Of a DNA stretch of 64,000 nt, positions 35,482 to 47,400 are shown in pieces. A program made the translations under genes and the position numbers. The stretch is taken from the NCBI GenBank assembly GCA_030248195.1, contig JASAND010007799.1, forward strand, positions 1 through 64,000, given 5' to 3'. Each line of letters opens with the position of its first letter. Within the stretch, counting starts at the first letter, position 1. Under the pieces are notes generated by a model, which was given only the letters and a program-made list of their open reading frames with translations, did not search any database and was not told the DNA's origin. The DNA is from Trissonchulus latispiculum (Eukaryota; Nematoda; Enoplea; Enoplida; Ironidae).

Positions 35482-38400
35482 CTGAAACAACAGTGATATT
35501 GAGTAAAACGTTTTAACCAAGAAAACAACATTTGTTGCACCTTAGCAATTAATGCAATACAAACTACCAATCGTTCCAGGGAATAGGTGGGAAAATATAC
35601 CCAACGCCAACATTTTGCAAAATCTAACGTTTGCAAAAGGAGAGAGAAGCAATATTTGAGCTTTTGACAATTTTACCAGCACAGGCATGCAGATACGCTA
35701 GATTTAAAAACAAAAAACTGATATATGCCATTTATTTAATTAGTCTCTTGACCACTACAGCTCCCTCTGTCCCGGTGTTTTTCAGTGGTGGAGGGGGTTG
35801 GTTGCCGGAGGGAGGGTCCCCAAGAAATAAATTTTTCCAGGTTGCCAGGAAGAATTCAGGATGACCAGAAAGTGAACGGAAAATGAAAATTGTGGATACA
35901 ATTTAAAAACTGCGGGTTTGACGGGCTTACTTCTACTGGGGGGGCGTGACCATTCGGAAGGTCCCTCCCCCATTAGAGGAGCCACCCTAAATTCCTACCT
36001 CCCCCATAACCCCAATTGCCAAATTTTACGTTTTTGACCCTAAATTTTCAAAAACTTTTCCGGCTTCACCGGAGTTTTAATGAAAGTTTCGCTATTTTAG
36101 CTTAAAATACAGAAAATTAGTTACTTTGGGAAGTTTTTTTACACAAAATAAGTAAAAATTTGTCAAAAGATATGGCCCCACCCATTTTCGGTGAGCCCTC
36201 TCGCATTGATGGGGGACTTCCTCGAGCCCTCCCCTATATCGCCTCTCCACAAATTTTGGCCTAGAAGTAAGCCAGGTTTTGACGCATATTTTTGGTTGAC
36301 GGTTCAAATCAAGATGAAATTTGATGAAACTTTCCAAAATAAGTTCGTTTAGCATTCTAACACCCTACGCGCAATCCCGATTCAAAACTTCGACGTCTCC
36401 GTTCATGGCCGTTTTCCCGATTTTTGACAACTAGACAGTTACTGCACAGCTAGATTATATCCATTCGAAAAATCATGGAGCTCTACACTTTTACTTTTTT
36501 GAAGCACCTTTCTAGATTTTTTCTATAGTGAGATACAGGTGATTTACTTATTTTGGCGTTGAAATCTTGTCATTTCTGCAGAAATCAAATAATCAGCCAT
36601 TTCTTGAGCTGCACAAGCCGTAAAATTCAACTAAGGGTGTCAATTTGAAGGTCTCAACGAGGCCGATTATTTGTGGCGTTGTAATCTTCTAAATGCTACG
36701 TATCCCGTACGCTGCTATTACAAAAAATGCAGTTTTTGCAAAAACATGGCTAAATTTTTTCCAGCGAAGCGACTGTGGAACATTTACTATGCAAGCGACT
36801 GTGGAACATTTACTATGCAAGCTAGAGGGTTGTCACTTACTAGACGTGTTTTACACAAATATACCCAGGGACCCATTTTTAGATTGCTGCTTTCTAGCTA
36901 AAGTGATCGCTTGCCAAAGTTGGAAAAGTAAGCAAAATCCAGGTTGGGCATACATTATAGTTAATTTCTTTATAACGAAGAGCGGTTTCATAATAATTAA
37001 AAAAGGGTCCCCAGCTATTTGATAGTGGAATCGAATGACGTGGCCAATGCCTCACGAAAAAATTTACTTTAGTCTTCAAAAAATCTGGAAATTTAAATTA
37101 CTTCGAAAATCAAAATGCAGTAAAATAATTTCCGAGAACTAAAGTTATGTTCACTGTATTCATTAAAAAGAGAAAATATTAAACTCTATTTCGATATAAA
37201 ATGGCTACCTAACTCCAAGGAATGAATGAGTAACAAGAAATAAAAATGCTCCTAAAGAGCAAAGAAAGGAATATGAGTCAACATGGAACATGTAAAATGC
37301 TAAATATTGTCGGTCAGTGGCGCACCCAGCGTTTTCTGACAGGGGGGGCGGCAACAATGTTGAAATTTTTTATAGTTATTTCTACACATGTTTTTGTGCT
37401 TTGAGAACAAACATGTAGTAATTGGTTACATTAGTTGAGGTAGTTAAATAGAATTAATTATTCTCAGAAATGCGAAAGCAGGGGGTCTGGGGGGCGCAGC
37501 CCCCCAGAAGTTGAGAATTTTTTGCATTTTAGACCTGAAAACAATTTTTTCTGACCACTTTTTGTTGTTTCAAAGGATTAAAATTGTCTTCTGGCTAGCG
37601 CCCTGGTTTCACCGGATACATAAGGTATATACGTACTATATATATAACTCAAACTAATAAAACTCTAAACAAAGCAAAGCAACGTAGCTATGATAAGAAA
37701 AATTGGGAAGAAGCGGGGGTTTGGGGGCGGCAGCCCCCAGCTAAAAGCTAGAGCTCTTTTTAAAAAGCTTCACCTATTTGAAAATTTTTTGAGCCATGTT
37801 GTGGTTAGCAGTAGCAAAATTTGACTAAGCTTTTGTGTGTGCATTTTAAATTGTATATATTTTGTAAAAAAGCGTACATATCAGGGGTTTTTAATGAATT
37901 TTTTGAAAAACGCACCTGCGTAAATTTTGCACAATTTTTATTTTAGAATGCGTATTTTTAATTTCGACTGCGTAAAATTACAAAAATTATATAGTATAAA
38001 GCTATAAACGCTTTTAGCTTCGATTTACTGCGTTTTTAAACAACGTTACGGACCTTAGCTTCATTTTACGTTGCATGCTCGTCGAACTGCGGTGTCAGAG
38101 TATGAATAGCTGGCGAAAAAAAGATACGCAAGGTGTCTGGGGGCGCTGCCCCCTATAAGTAGAAGAAAATTTTAAATTTCGGAGTAAAATTGTTTTCAAA
38201 ACTTTGAATTCTTTGCCTTGAGCAGTTTAATAGCTAAGTGAATAGTTGGTTAGACATAATGTTGCCTTGACCAGATAATATTTTAGTTTACTATATATAC
38301 GTATGTTAAATCAAAATAGAAACAAACAGCAACGCATACTATGCATAGTACGCACAGCAAGCATAGCAACCGCTGCTTGCTATATACGTATACCGAATAA

Positions 38401-41400
38401 TAATTGAAGACCAGCCACCCCACCCCGCCCCTTGCTATCCTCAAAACAACCAAGATAGTTATTCGCGCCGAAGGCGCGAAATTTTTGTTTTTTCTGCTTT
38501 TTCTCCTTCCTGCTTCTTAATTTTTGAAGGGGGGGGGCTTGTCGGTTGTAAATTAAGAATAAGACAAGCATGTAAAATGCTAATATGAGTCTGGTGAGGT
38601 TGGAAAGTGCAGAAGACAAGTTTGTACACGCACCAATATGAGTGCATGCCAAATAGACTCATATTGGCATTATTAGTATTCTGAAGGCAAGTGGTTGCGA
38701 ATTTCGGTTATATATCACTCACTTAATGTCAGCAAGACGAGACAGGGTAGTTTTAGGGTGGATGACAGGATGCTCCACAGGTTACGCACGTATATATATA
38801 TACGTATATTGTCACGAAAGTTATCAGATTTAACTGTAAATCTCTGAATACATGAGTTATGCAAACGCTTATTAAAAATGTTATAAATATCCGTCCGTCG
38901 GCGCATTGTTGACTAACAGCGGTTTAACAGTTTCCTAAGGAGAAAAGTTGACAATGTTGACCATGGTTGGGATATCCATGTGACGTCAATAACGCTACTT
39001 ATTCGTCTTAACCTGCGTAGAAATATATCCGTTAGAATTCCGCAATGGATGCATGCATTATTGTTTCTTGAAGGCATGCCAATATGAGTCTATTTGGCAT
39101 GCACCCATATTGGTGCGTGTACAAACTTGTCTTCTGCACTTTCCAACCTCACCAGACTCATATTAGCATTTTACATGCTTGTCTTATTCTTAATTTACAA
39201 CCGACAATATTTAGCATTTTACATGTTCCATGTTGACTCATATTCCTTTCTTTGCTCTTTAGGAGCATTTTTATTTCTTGTTTATCCACTTTTTACATGT
39301 CGTTGACATAAAAGCGTTAAAGAATCATTAAGCATTATATACGTATGCATTAAATAGCACAGCACAGCACAGCACAGCACTCTACAGCCACTTTGAGCAT
39401 GCACTTTTATGAGAAAAGTTGCTCAGCTCGCTTAGGGCTTTCATTTGGTACCAAATTTGACCACTTTTGAAAAATTTTATTTTTGACCCAAAATCGCCTA
39501 AGTCCACACGCCACACCCCACCCCACCACAGCACTCTACAGCCACTTTGAGCATGCAGTTCTATGACAAAAGTTGCTCAGCTCGCTTAGCGCTTTCATTT
39601 GATACCAAATTTGACCACTTTTGAAAATTTTCATTTTCGACCCAAAATCGCCTAAGTCCCCACCCCACCCCACCACAGCACTCTACAGCCACTTTGAGCA
39701 TGCAGTTCTATGACAAAAGTTGCTCAGCTCGCTTAGGGCTTTCATTTGGTACCAAATTTGACCACTTTTGAAAATTTTCATTTTCGACCCAAAATCGCCT
39801 AAGTCCCCACCCCACCCCACCACAGCACTCTACAGCCACTTTGAGCATGCAGTTCAATGACAAAAGTTGCTCAGCTCGCTTAGGGCTTTCATTTGGTACC
39901 AAATTTGACCACTTTTGAAAATTTTCATTTTCGACCCAAAATCGCCTAAGTCCCCACCCCACCCCACCACAGCACTCTACAGCCACTTTGAGCATGCAGT
40001 TCTATGACAAAAGTTGCTCAGCTCGCTTAGGGCTTTCATTTGGTACCAAATTTGACCACTTTTGAAAATTTTCATTTTCGACCCAAAATCGCCTAAGTCC
40101 CCACCCCACCCCACCACAGCTCTCTACAGCCACTTTGAGCATGCAGTTCTATGACAAAAGTTGCTCAGCTCGCTTAGTGCTTTCATTTGGTACCAAATTT
40201 GACCACTTTTGAAAATTTTCATTTTCGACCACATGACCTCCCACCTACATGACCCTCCAGATGGCAAAGTGGAACCAGCACAGCAAGATGGGTGGGTCCT
40301 ACGGCAAAAGAGATGCCAGTAATGAGCTGGGCGCACCAGAAAACCCCTATAGACAAAGTTTTGAGAGGCTAAGTACAGTCCTACATGGTATTCCTGGAAG
40401 TCGGTACTGACCGGACCCTCCAGACGGCAATTTGGAACCAGCCCAGCAAGATGGGTGGGTCGGACGGCAAAACGGAGACCGGGAATGAGCTGGGCGCACC
40501 AGAAAACCCCTATAGACAAAGTTTTGAGAGGCCAAGTAAAGCCTACTATGTACCTCCCGGAAGTGGTTACCGACCTGACCCCTGAGACGGTCAAGTGGAA
40601 CCAGCCCAGCAAATTGGGTGAATCGGGCAGCAAAACTGATGGCGGGAATGGATTCTCCGTCCCCAAAAACCTTTATATGCACGATTTGAAAAGTCTATCT
40701 TGAAAAATAAGCGAAAAAACTAAGTTCAAAGTCGGACCCAACATTCACCAACTTTGGCGGGCCACTGTGGCGCTGTGGCGCAACATATCAAAAATCCGAC
40801 TTCAAACGTCATAATCCGGATATATGTCCTTATCAACCATATATAACTTGTCTGGTTTGTATTTGCACAAAGAGCTGGAAAGAAGCTAATCCCAGGCATA
40901 CTTTTGGCCATTTCGACGTTCTGAGCCGACTTTGTGGCGCCACTGTGGCGCTGCGGCGCACTGTGGCGCGGCGGCGACCACATATATCGAAAGTCAGTAA
41001 CCTATATATATTGATGATATACCACAATAGGTGTCATCCCTTCGCTACATTCTGTGAAAGAGGCTACAAAATGGTGACATACGAGGGTAAAACGGAGACA
41101 CCGGAAAAAAAACATCGCCGGCATAACTGCCGGCGGGTGTAACTTTTTAACGGTAAGTGCTACGGGGATGAAATTTTCCAATTATACTAAACTCGACACG
41201 GACTTTCTTTTGCGCACAAAATTTGCGCAGGATCTGCGCAGGAATCTGCGCAGCCTCTGCGCAGCGCCTCTGAAGGCTGTCATTGGGGCGTTTTGACTCA
41301 TATTATAGGGGTCGCTACCGCGACCCCTATGATAAGGGTTCAAAGTGGATGTCTCCAAAAGGAATCATCACCTTAAACTTTTAGCACAACAGCAAAATTA

Positions 41401-44400
41401 GACATTATTAAGCCTAAACAAAAATTTTATTCCAACAAACACGAAGGACCAAGCTGAATTTTTAATCAGGTAATAGTCTGGAGCTAGCCAATAGCTAGAG
41501 AGCCACCTGCGATTGATGCTGCTACCATACAGTACGTCACTAAAAATTCGGCCCCGTCACTGACTCTAATGACCTATTGTCCATGACTGTCATATGACAT
41601 TTCATGTTGTAAAGGTGAGTAAATCAATTTGATGTACACATTAAAAGAAGTCATATCTCAGTCATAGACAAAGGGGAATTTAAGTCAGTGACGCGGCCTT
41701 TTATTTAGTGAACGACTGTACATGGGCAAGGTCAAATGGGTTAGCCTACACCAGATTTGAGTGCCCCAGAAGTTGAGAAAATTTTTGAAATTTTGAGAAA
41801 AAGCTGTAATGGAAATCTTTAAAAGATTCCAATAACAATTGAGAAAATCTTTGACATAATGGCAAAATTTGTATTGGAAAGCTTGAAAAGATTTGAATAA
41901 AAAGCTGCAAAAGTTGTAAAAGTTAATACATAATAGCGCCGCATGCGAGAAAATTTTTGAAAATTGTTAGAAAAGCGCCGCAGGCGAGAAAAATTTTAAA
42001 AATTGAGACAGAAAAGCGCCGCAAGCGAGAAAAACTTAAAAAACCGAGATAGAAAAATTTTCATAAAATTGGGTCTGCGTGGGTGATTTGACAGCGCGCG
42101 TTCTGCGTGTGCGTGGGTATTTCGACGGTGCGCCTTTTATCTGCGTTGGTATTTCGAAGGCGCGCTTCGCGCCGCCTTGCCTCTGCGTGGGTCCTTCATT
42201 TTGCCTTGCGTGGGTGCGTGGGTCCAGCCTACACCGGTGTAAGCGTGGTGTAGGCGTTGCCCATGCGTGCTGCTAACGGACAAACAATAAGTTCCCTTGC
42301 CTTGGCTGTCCTTTGGGAGGCCCCTTCGGGTGTTATGGGTTTCCTGAAGGGTACTGGGCGGTTAGACTAACTGCTCAGCTGTATGGATCCGCTCCGCCTG
42401 GCCCTAATGATGATGATGACAAACAATAGTACAAGCGGACATGACAATGGGCAGGGAACTGCTCAAGCAGCAATCACTTCTGCGGGCAATCAATTCAGCA
42501 TTGACCTTTATTTATCTGTGAAAATTTTTTTAGTCCAGGCAAGCCATAATGCTTTAAACTTTAATTCCAAAAATTAGTTTTTCTTTCAACTTTTGGCGAG
42601 CATCGTTACATGATCCCTAAGTTTTTTGTAGTCTGTCTTCCTCCGAAAGATAGTTTCTAAGCATGCCACTGAACTAGGGGTCAATTTGTTGCCCTTGTTC
42701 AGTATATACAAATTGCAATTCAATTAACAATTTACGTAAACACTGGACCTAATAACATTTTAGCAAAGCTTGATCACTTGAAGAGATATCTTATCAAAAC
42801 CTAAGCAAAATGATCTAAATCAAAACAGATGCAATCCATTATTGTTTCAGCTGGTGACGGACACAGGATATAAGGATAATATATGATAACATTATCCGAA
42901 TATCAGTTTAAATTTCAAACAATATAGTAAAACATTGACATAAAGGTTAAGGTGACGTACTAGCAGCTTTAGCAGGGAGTTGCTGGGAGGGCACGTCTGG
43001 AAGTTTGTCGCCAGGTGTCGGACCAACATTCAACAACTGAGAGTCCAGTTCTTCCTGCTCCAATTCCTCTAATTCTGCCATCAGCTCATCCTAGAAAAGG
43101 AAAAAGATCAGTAATTGCAAAGCAAACACAACCATTTATTACCACACATACTAAACCGAAAAAACAAAATCTGGAAAAGAAATAAGCAACAAACGAGACA
43201 TATACGTATATAAGTACAGTCAGTTCTTTAAATTCAGCTCTATCATTTCATTCGCAAACTTAAACTTTCTTTTCTTAAACTTATCATAAAGAAATAATGA
43301 AAAACGCCAGCCTGCAGTCACTAAGGCCGTAGTCTTAGTCCGAACAGGAGAGAGCCAATGGGCGCGGTTACGGCCAATTACCGCGCCCATTGGCTCTCTC
43401 CTGTTCGGACTAAGGCTACGGCTTAGTGACTGCAGGCAGGCGTTTTTCATTATTTCTTTATGATTAATGCCTTGTATCCTTCGTGGATCCGCCTGCTGGC
43501 CAGCGTTTACTTCATTTTCTTGACGTTTTTTAAACTTATGTAAATCTAAACTGCAATATTTACACTTGAATTTGCTAAAACGGTTTTGTCCTCCGGTTGA
43601 GGCCCTTAATACTTAGCTTAAACCTCAAAACTGTGAGAAACTAAGTTTCAGTTGCGAGTCTCGGTCTCGCCAAAATTTTGGTCTCGCCCAACCCAGCCTA
43701 AAAAGCCACGCGTTTTCAGGCTGCAACACCTGAACTTATTCTAGTGGAGTGGGAGCGGGCTCCCCATAAACGACCTTCTCTCTCCCCTCCCAAAACCAGA
43801 GAGTGCCCCCTTTGATACCAAACTGTGACCTGAAGACTTCGCTCAGAAGGCCAAGTTTTCAAAAATTTTACGGCTTCACCGGAGATTTTTCTCATTTGTT
43901 ATCTTTTATACCACTAAATCTGTTTATCTTTGTGAAAACATTTACAGTGTATGCTAGAAAAATAGCGCTATTTTAGCACATTCCCCTCATTCCTTGCTCT
44001 TAGTCTTTTGGGGGTGCCCCGCCAAGATAAAATCCCTAGAATAATCCCAGGATACCTACATATGTTGCAGAATATCCACATTGTTCTACTGTTCATTTTC
44101 TTTACAGAGGAAGTGTGCCGTGACGGCGAAGTGGTTAAGGCGTTCAACGGCAGAGGTTCGAATCATCACGGTCACAAGGCTTTTGCAAAACCCCTTGAGC
44201 AAGAAATAAAGCACATATCGGTTCGCCGTGGGCGCAAACCAAACCAGCTATATATCCCTTTAACTGGTCGGTAAATGGGTACCACTGCAGTGGAAAGATA
44301 ACAGGAGCCTGTGTTCTGGTGCAATGATTGATGAAGGGGTAGCCCCCCCTTCCACAGATGTAGTCAACATTTGAGTTGTTACTCCCGGCTTCGGGCTGAG

Positions 44401-47400
44401 AATCCGGAGATAAGCACCAACACTCTATAATCTGCTATAGGTTGGTTGGTTATCTTTGAGGAAGTATAAAATAAAGTTTTTTGTCTGTTGCATTTGACAA
44501 TAATTCAAAGAATGCTTGTTGAGATCAAGAGACAAAATGCATATTTTCCGTCACCATGTATATACACTTTCTTCTTATTCTAGGCTATGGAATGAAAACT
44601 ACGAATCGCGGGCCATAATATGATTGAAAGCTGTAATTCTGTTCCTTACCTAATGCAACTGAACGATTTTAGACACACTATCGTCCGACCGAAATGAGGT
44701 CTAAAAGCCTTTAAACGGCCATAACTCAAAAATATAAAAACTGGAGAGAATATTTAGTTTTGCTTCTAGTGTATCGGACGAAACACCTTCGTTTACCTCG
44801 TCAACATCGGTGCCAAATCCGATTGGATTTGAAATGGCTTCTGAAATTTCATTGGCGACTTCTTGTTGCTCGGCGATGTCATCCATAAGATCATGAACTT
44901 TATCCACGTCCCTAAACCACATACAAAATAAAGATTCCGTTTCCGTAGTTACACTGAATTAGAGTTACACGTAAAGTGAGCTGGCATTATGCATAAACAC
45001 AAAAAGTTTCGTCAAATTTCAGAGAATCTGCTCAGGGCATACTAAAATACTCCACAAAGGTCAGCATTTGCTACCTTAGTTGCTAGCTACACAAAAAAGG
45101 TATAAGTTTATAGATTTCGCACTAAAATTAAGTTAAACTCTAAAGGAGCTTCAACTAAACAGTGTGCATACATGTTATTGTGGGCTGACTTGAGCGCCTT
45201 AGCAGCGCTTCCCATAACACTGAGAACTTCTGTATTCGTGCTGGCATTTTCCAAGGCTTCTCGCTGAAATTCAATCGTCGATAAGGTTCCATCAATCTGC
45301 TGCAACTGTTTCTCATACTGTTTCTTGCGCTTCAGAGCATGCAGTGCAACTAAACAAAACAAATAATAAATATACCTTTTATATACTTGAACATTACACA
45401 AGGTAGTTTTTGAAGTTTTTCGGAGAGGGGCTTTCCGGAGTGGAAATTTGTGCAAAAAGAGCCAAAATTGGTATTTTTTGGCCATTTAAACGGAGAAAAA
45501 GAAAAATTCTAAAAAAAGGTCTGGATCCAGGAAAAATAAGTATTTTTATAACAAAAATCTCCGGCGAAGCAAAAAATTTCTGAATTTGCCTGTTTTGGCA
45601 AAGATTAGAGTACCCAAAAATCCAGGGGGGGGGAGAGTGGAGGAAGGAAATTTCAAGGAGTATATATACGTACAAAATATTATATATACCATGAATGAAC
45701 ATATCAAAAAACCAATAAAAATTGAAAACTGCTTAGCAGAAGCAATCACAGGTCCAAAAGCGATGTTGGAGGTATTGGTATGTGCTTGCCGCTCAACCTT
45801 CATAACCGCTTAATATAATTGGACCGACCCACTGACTGAAAACTGTTGCAAACTAAATCTAACTGGGTGAGCCAATGGGGCCAATTTCCTTCAACGGGCA
45901 GGTCTCGACCTCACCATCAACATTTTTAGAGATATACACTTCCTTCCAATTAAAAAATGTCGGACTTCACCCATCGCCCCCTCCATTTTGATAGAGCCAG
46001 CGCCGCGGTGTGCCGTGATGGCCGAGTGGTAAGGTGTTCGACTAAAAATCTTACGGACCTAGGTTCGAACCCCCGCTGCCACAAGTCTTTTACAAATCCC
46101 CTTGAGCAGCAAGGGACTAAGCACTAGTCAGGGGGAGGACAACGATTTTCGAAATAAGGTTATTACTCGCTACAGACTGTAGCTAGCCAGACGCTTTATA
46201 TACCAGCATGTAGGGCTTGGCCTGTACTTTCTATACCACCAGTAAAATCAGCATTCGGTTGTACTTCTAGTAGGTTAGCCTCAATATAGACCATCTTTTT
46301 CCCCCACAAGTGGGGGAAAAAGATGGGGGTGGGGAAAAAGATGGTACCAAATTTCGTTCCTTTACCACCATAACAGCAGATAAATGGCATTTAAAGGCAT
46401 AAAGCGCAATATCTACTTCTAAAAACTCGTTGCCGGCAGCCAGGCTTAGTATTATCCATCATATAAGCCAAACTTAGTAATGGGCCAACATTGCTAGGAA
46501 ATTAAGATTTTTGGTCTACAAAATCTTATTTTTTCCGGTATATAATTTATAATTTAATCGCCTTTTGTGATTACTTGCAATGATAAAATACAGGGGTCAT
46601 CCATTTCGGGTGTAGTCTTTTGCATATCCACACTTGTGAAACTCTCTGGAATGTCCACAGTTCATAATATCACAAAAATATTGTTTATGGCCCTAATTTT
46701 CTTGTTATCCGCACGATTTGCCCCCCTGGGAATATTTGCCAGCATTCCTCCACAGGGACAGGTCATATGGCGCTTTTCGGCAGCGGAAGGTCAATTGGGG
46801 GGTATAACAGTTCAAATGAGTAAACAATTAGTCGTTATTTTTGCTTAAATCAAAAAAACGAAACTGCGGGGAAAAAAGCACACCGTTATTTTTGCCCCCT
46901 CTGGTGCAATAAGTGTGGGGGAAAAGATGGTCACTATTTCTCAACCGTGTGACTTAGCGAAAATCCGACTAGCCCACGTTATAGAGCACATCCACAAACC
47001 CCTTCATGCACAAAATGACTCCTGTAACTATTACCAGTAAGTTGGCATAATCTTACAAAATTTGAAAAATCCTTAGGTTTTTGGACAATTTTTGGGTGTC
47101 AACTTCGGACCCTTGCCACACGAAGGCTCAATCGACAGGAACGGTTATTTGTATTATGATCTGAAAGTACAAGACTTGAACTTTCATTTGCACTAGATTT
47201 TGTATCCCTATCTTATGCCAGTCGAGCAGGGTGAGCCATTGTTTTTCCCCCACTTTGCCGGTGATGCTTCCCCCCCCCCTGACTATATATCGGTTCGCCG
47301 TGGGCTCCAGCCAACCCAGCTGTCTATCCTTAACTGGTCGGTAAATGGGTACCTACCACTGCGGTGGGAAAGTAACAGGAGTCTGTGTTCTGGCGTAATG

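Noticed and set aside
39708..39995. 95-codon frame with a repeated 49-residue peptide
   Set aside because: It arises because the 147-bp satellite is a multiple of three and lacks stops in one frame; no start context, no domain, and the frame breaks outside the array.
40124..40666. 180-codon minus-strand frame
   Set aside because: It runs through two unrelated satellites and is explained by the GC-rich 163-bp repeat; no domain or splice signals.
41305..41330. Helitron 3' hairpin
   Set aside because: The stem is right in size but no CTRR terminus follows and no Rep/helicase or TC 5' end was found.
46012..46126. Possible functional tRNA-Ser/Leu gene
   Set aside because: Box A and box B are present but the acceptor stem does not close and the sequence continues into a SINE body shared with 44114-44450.
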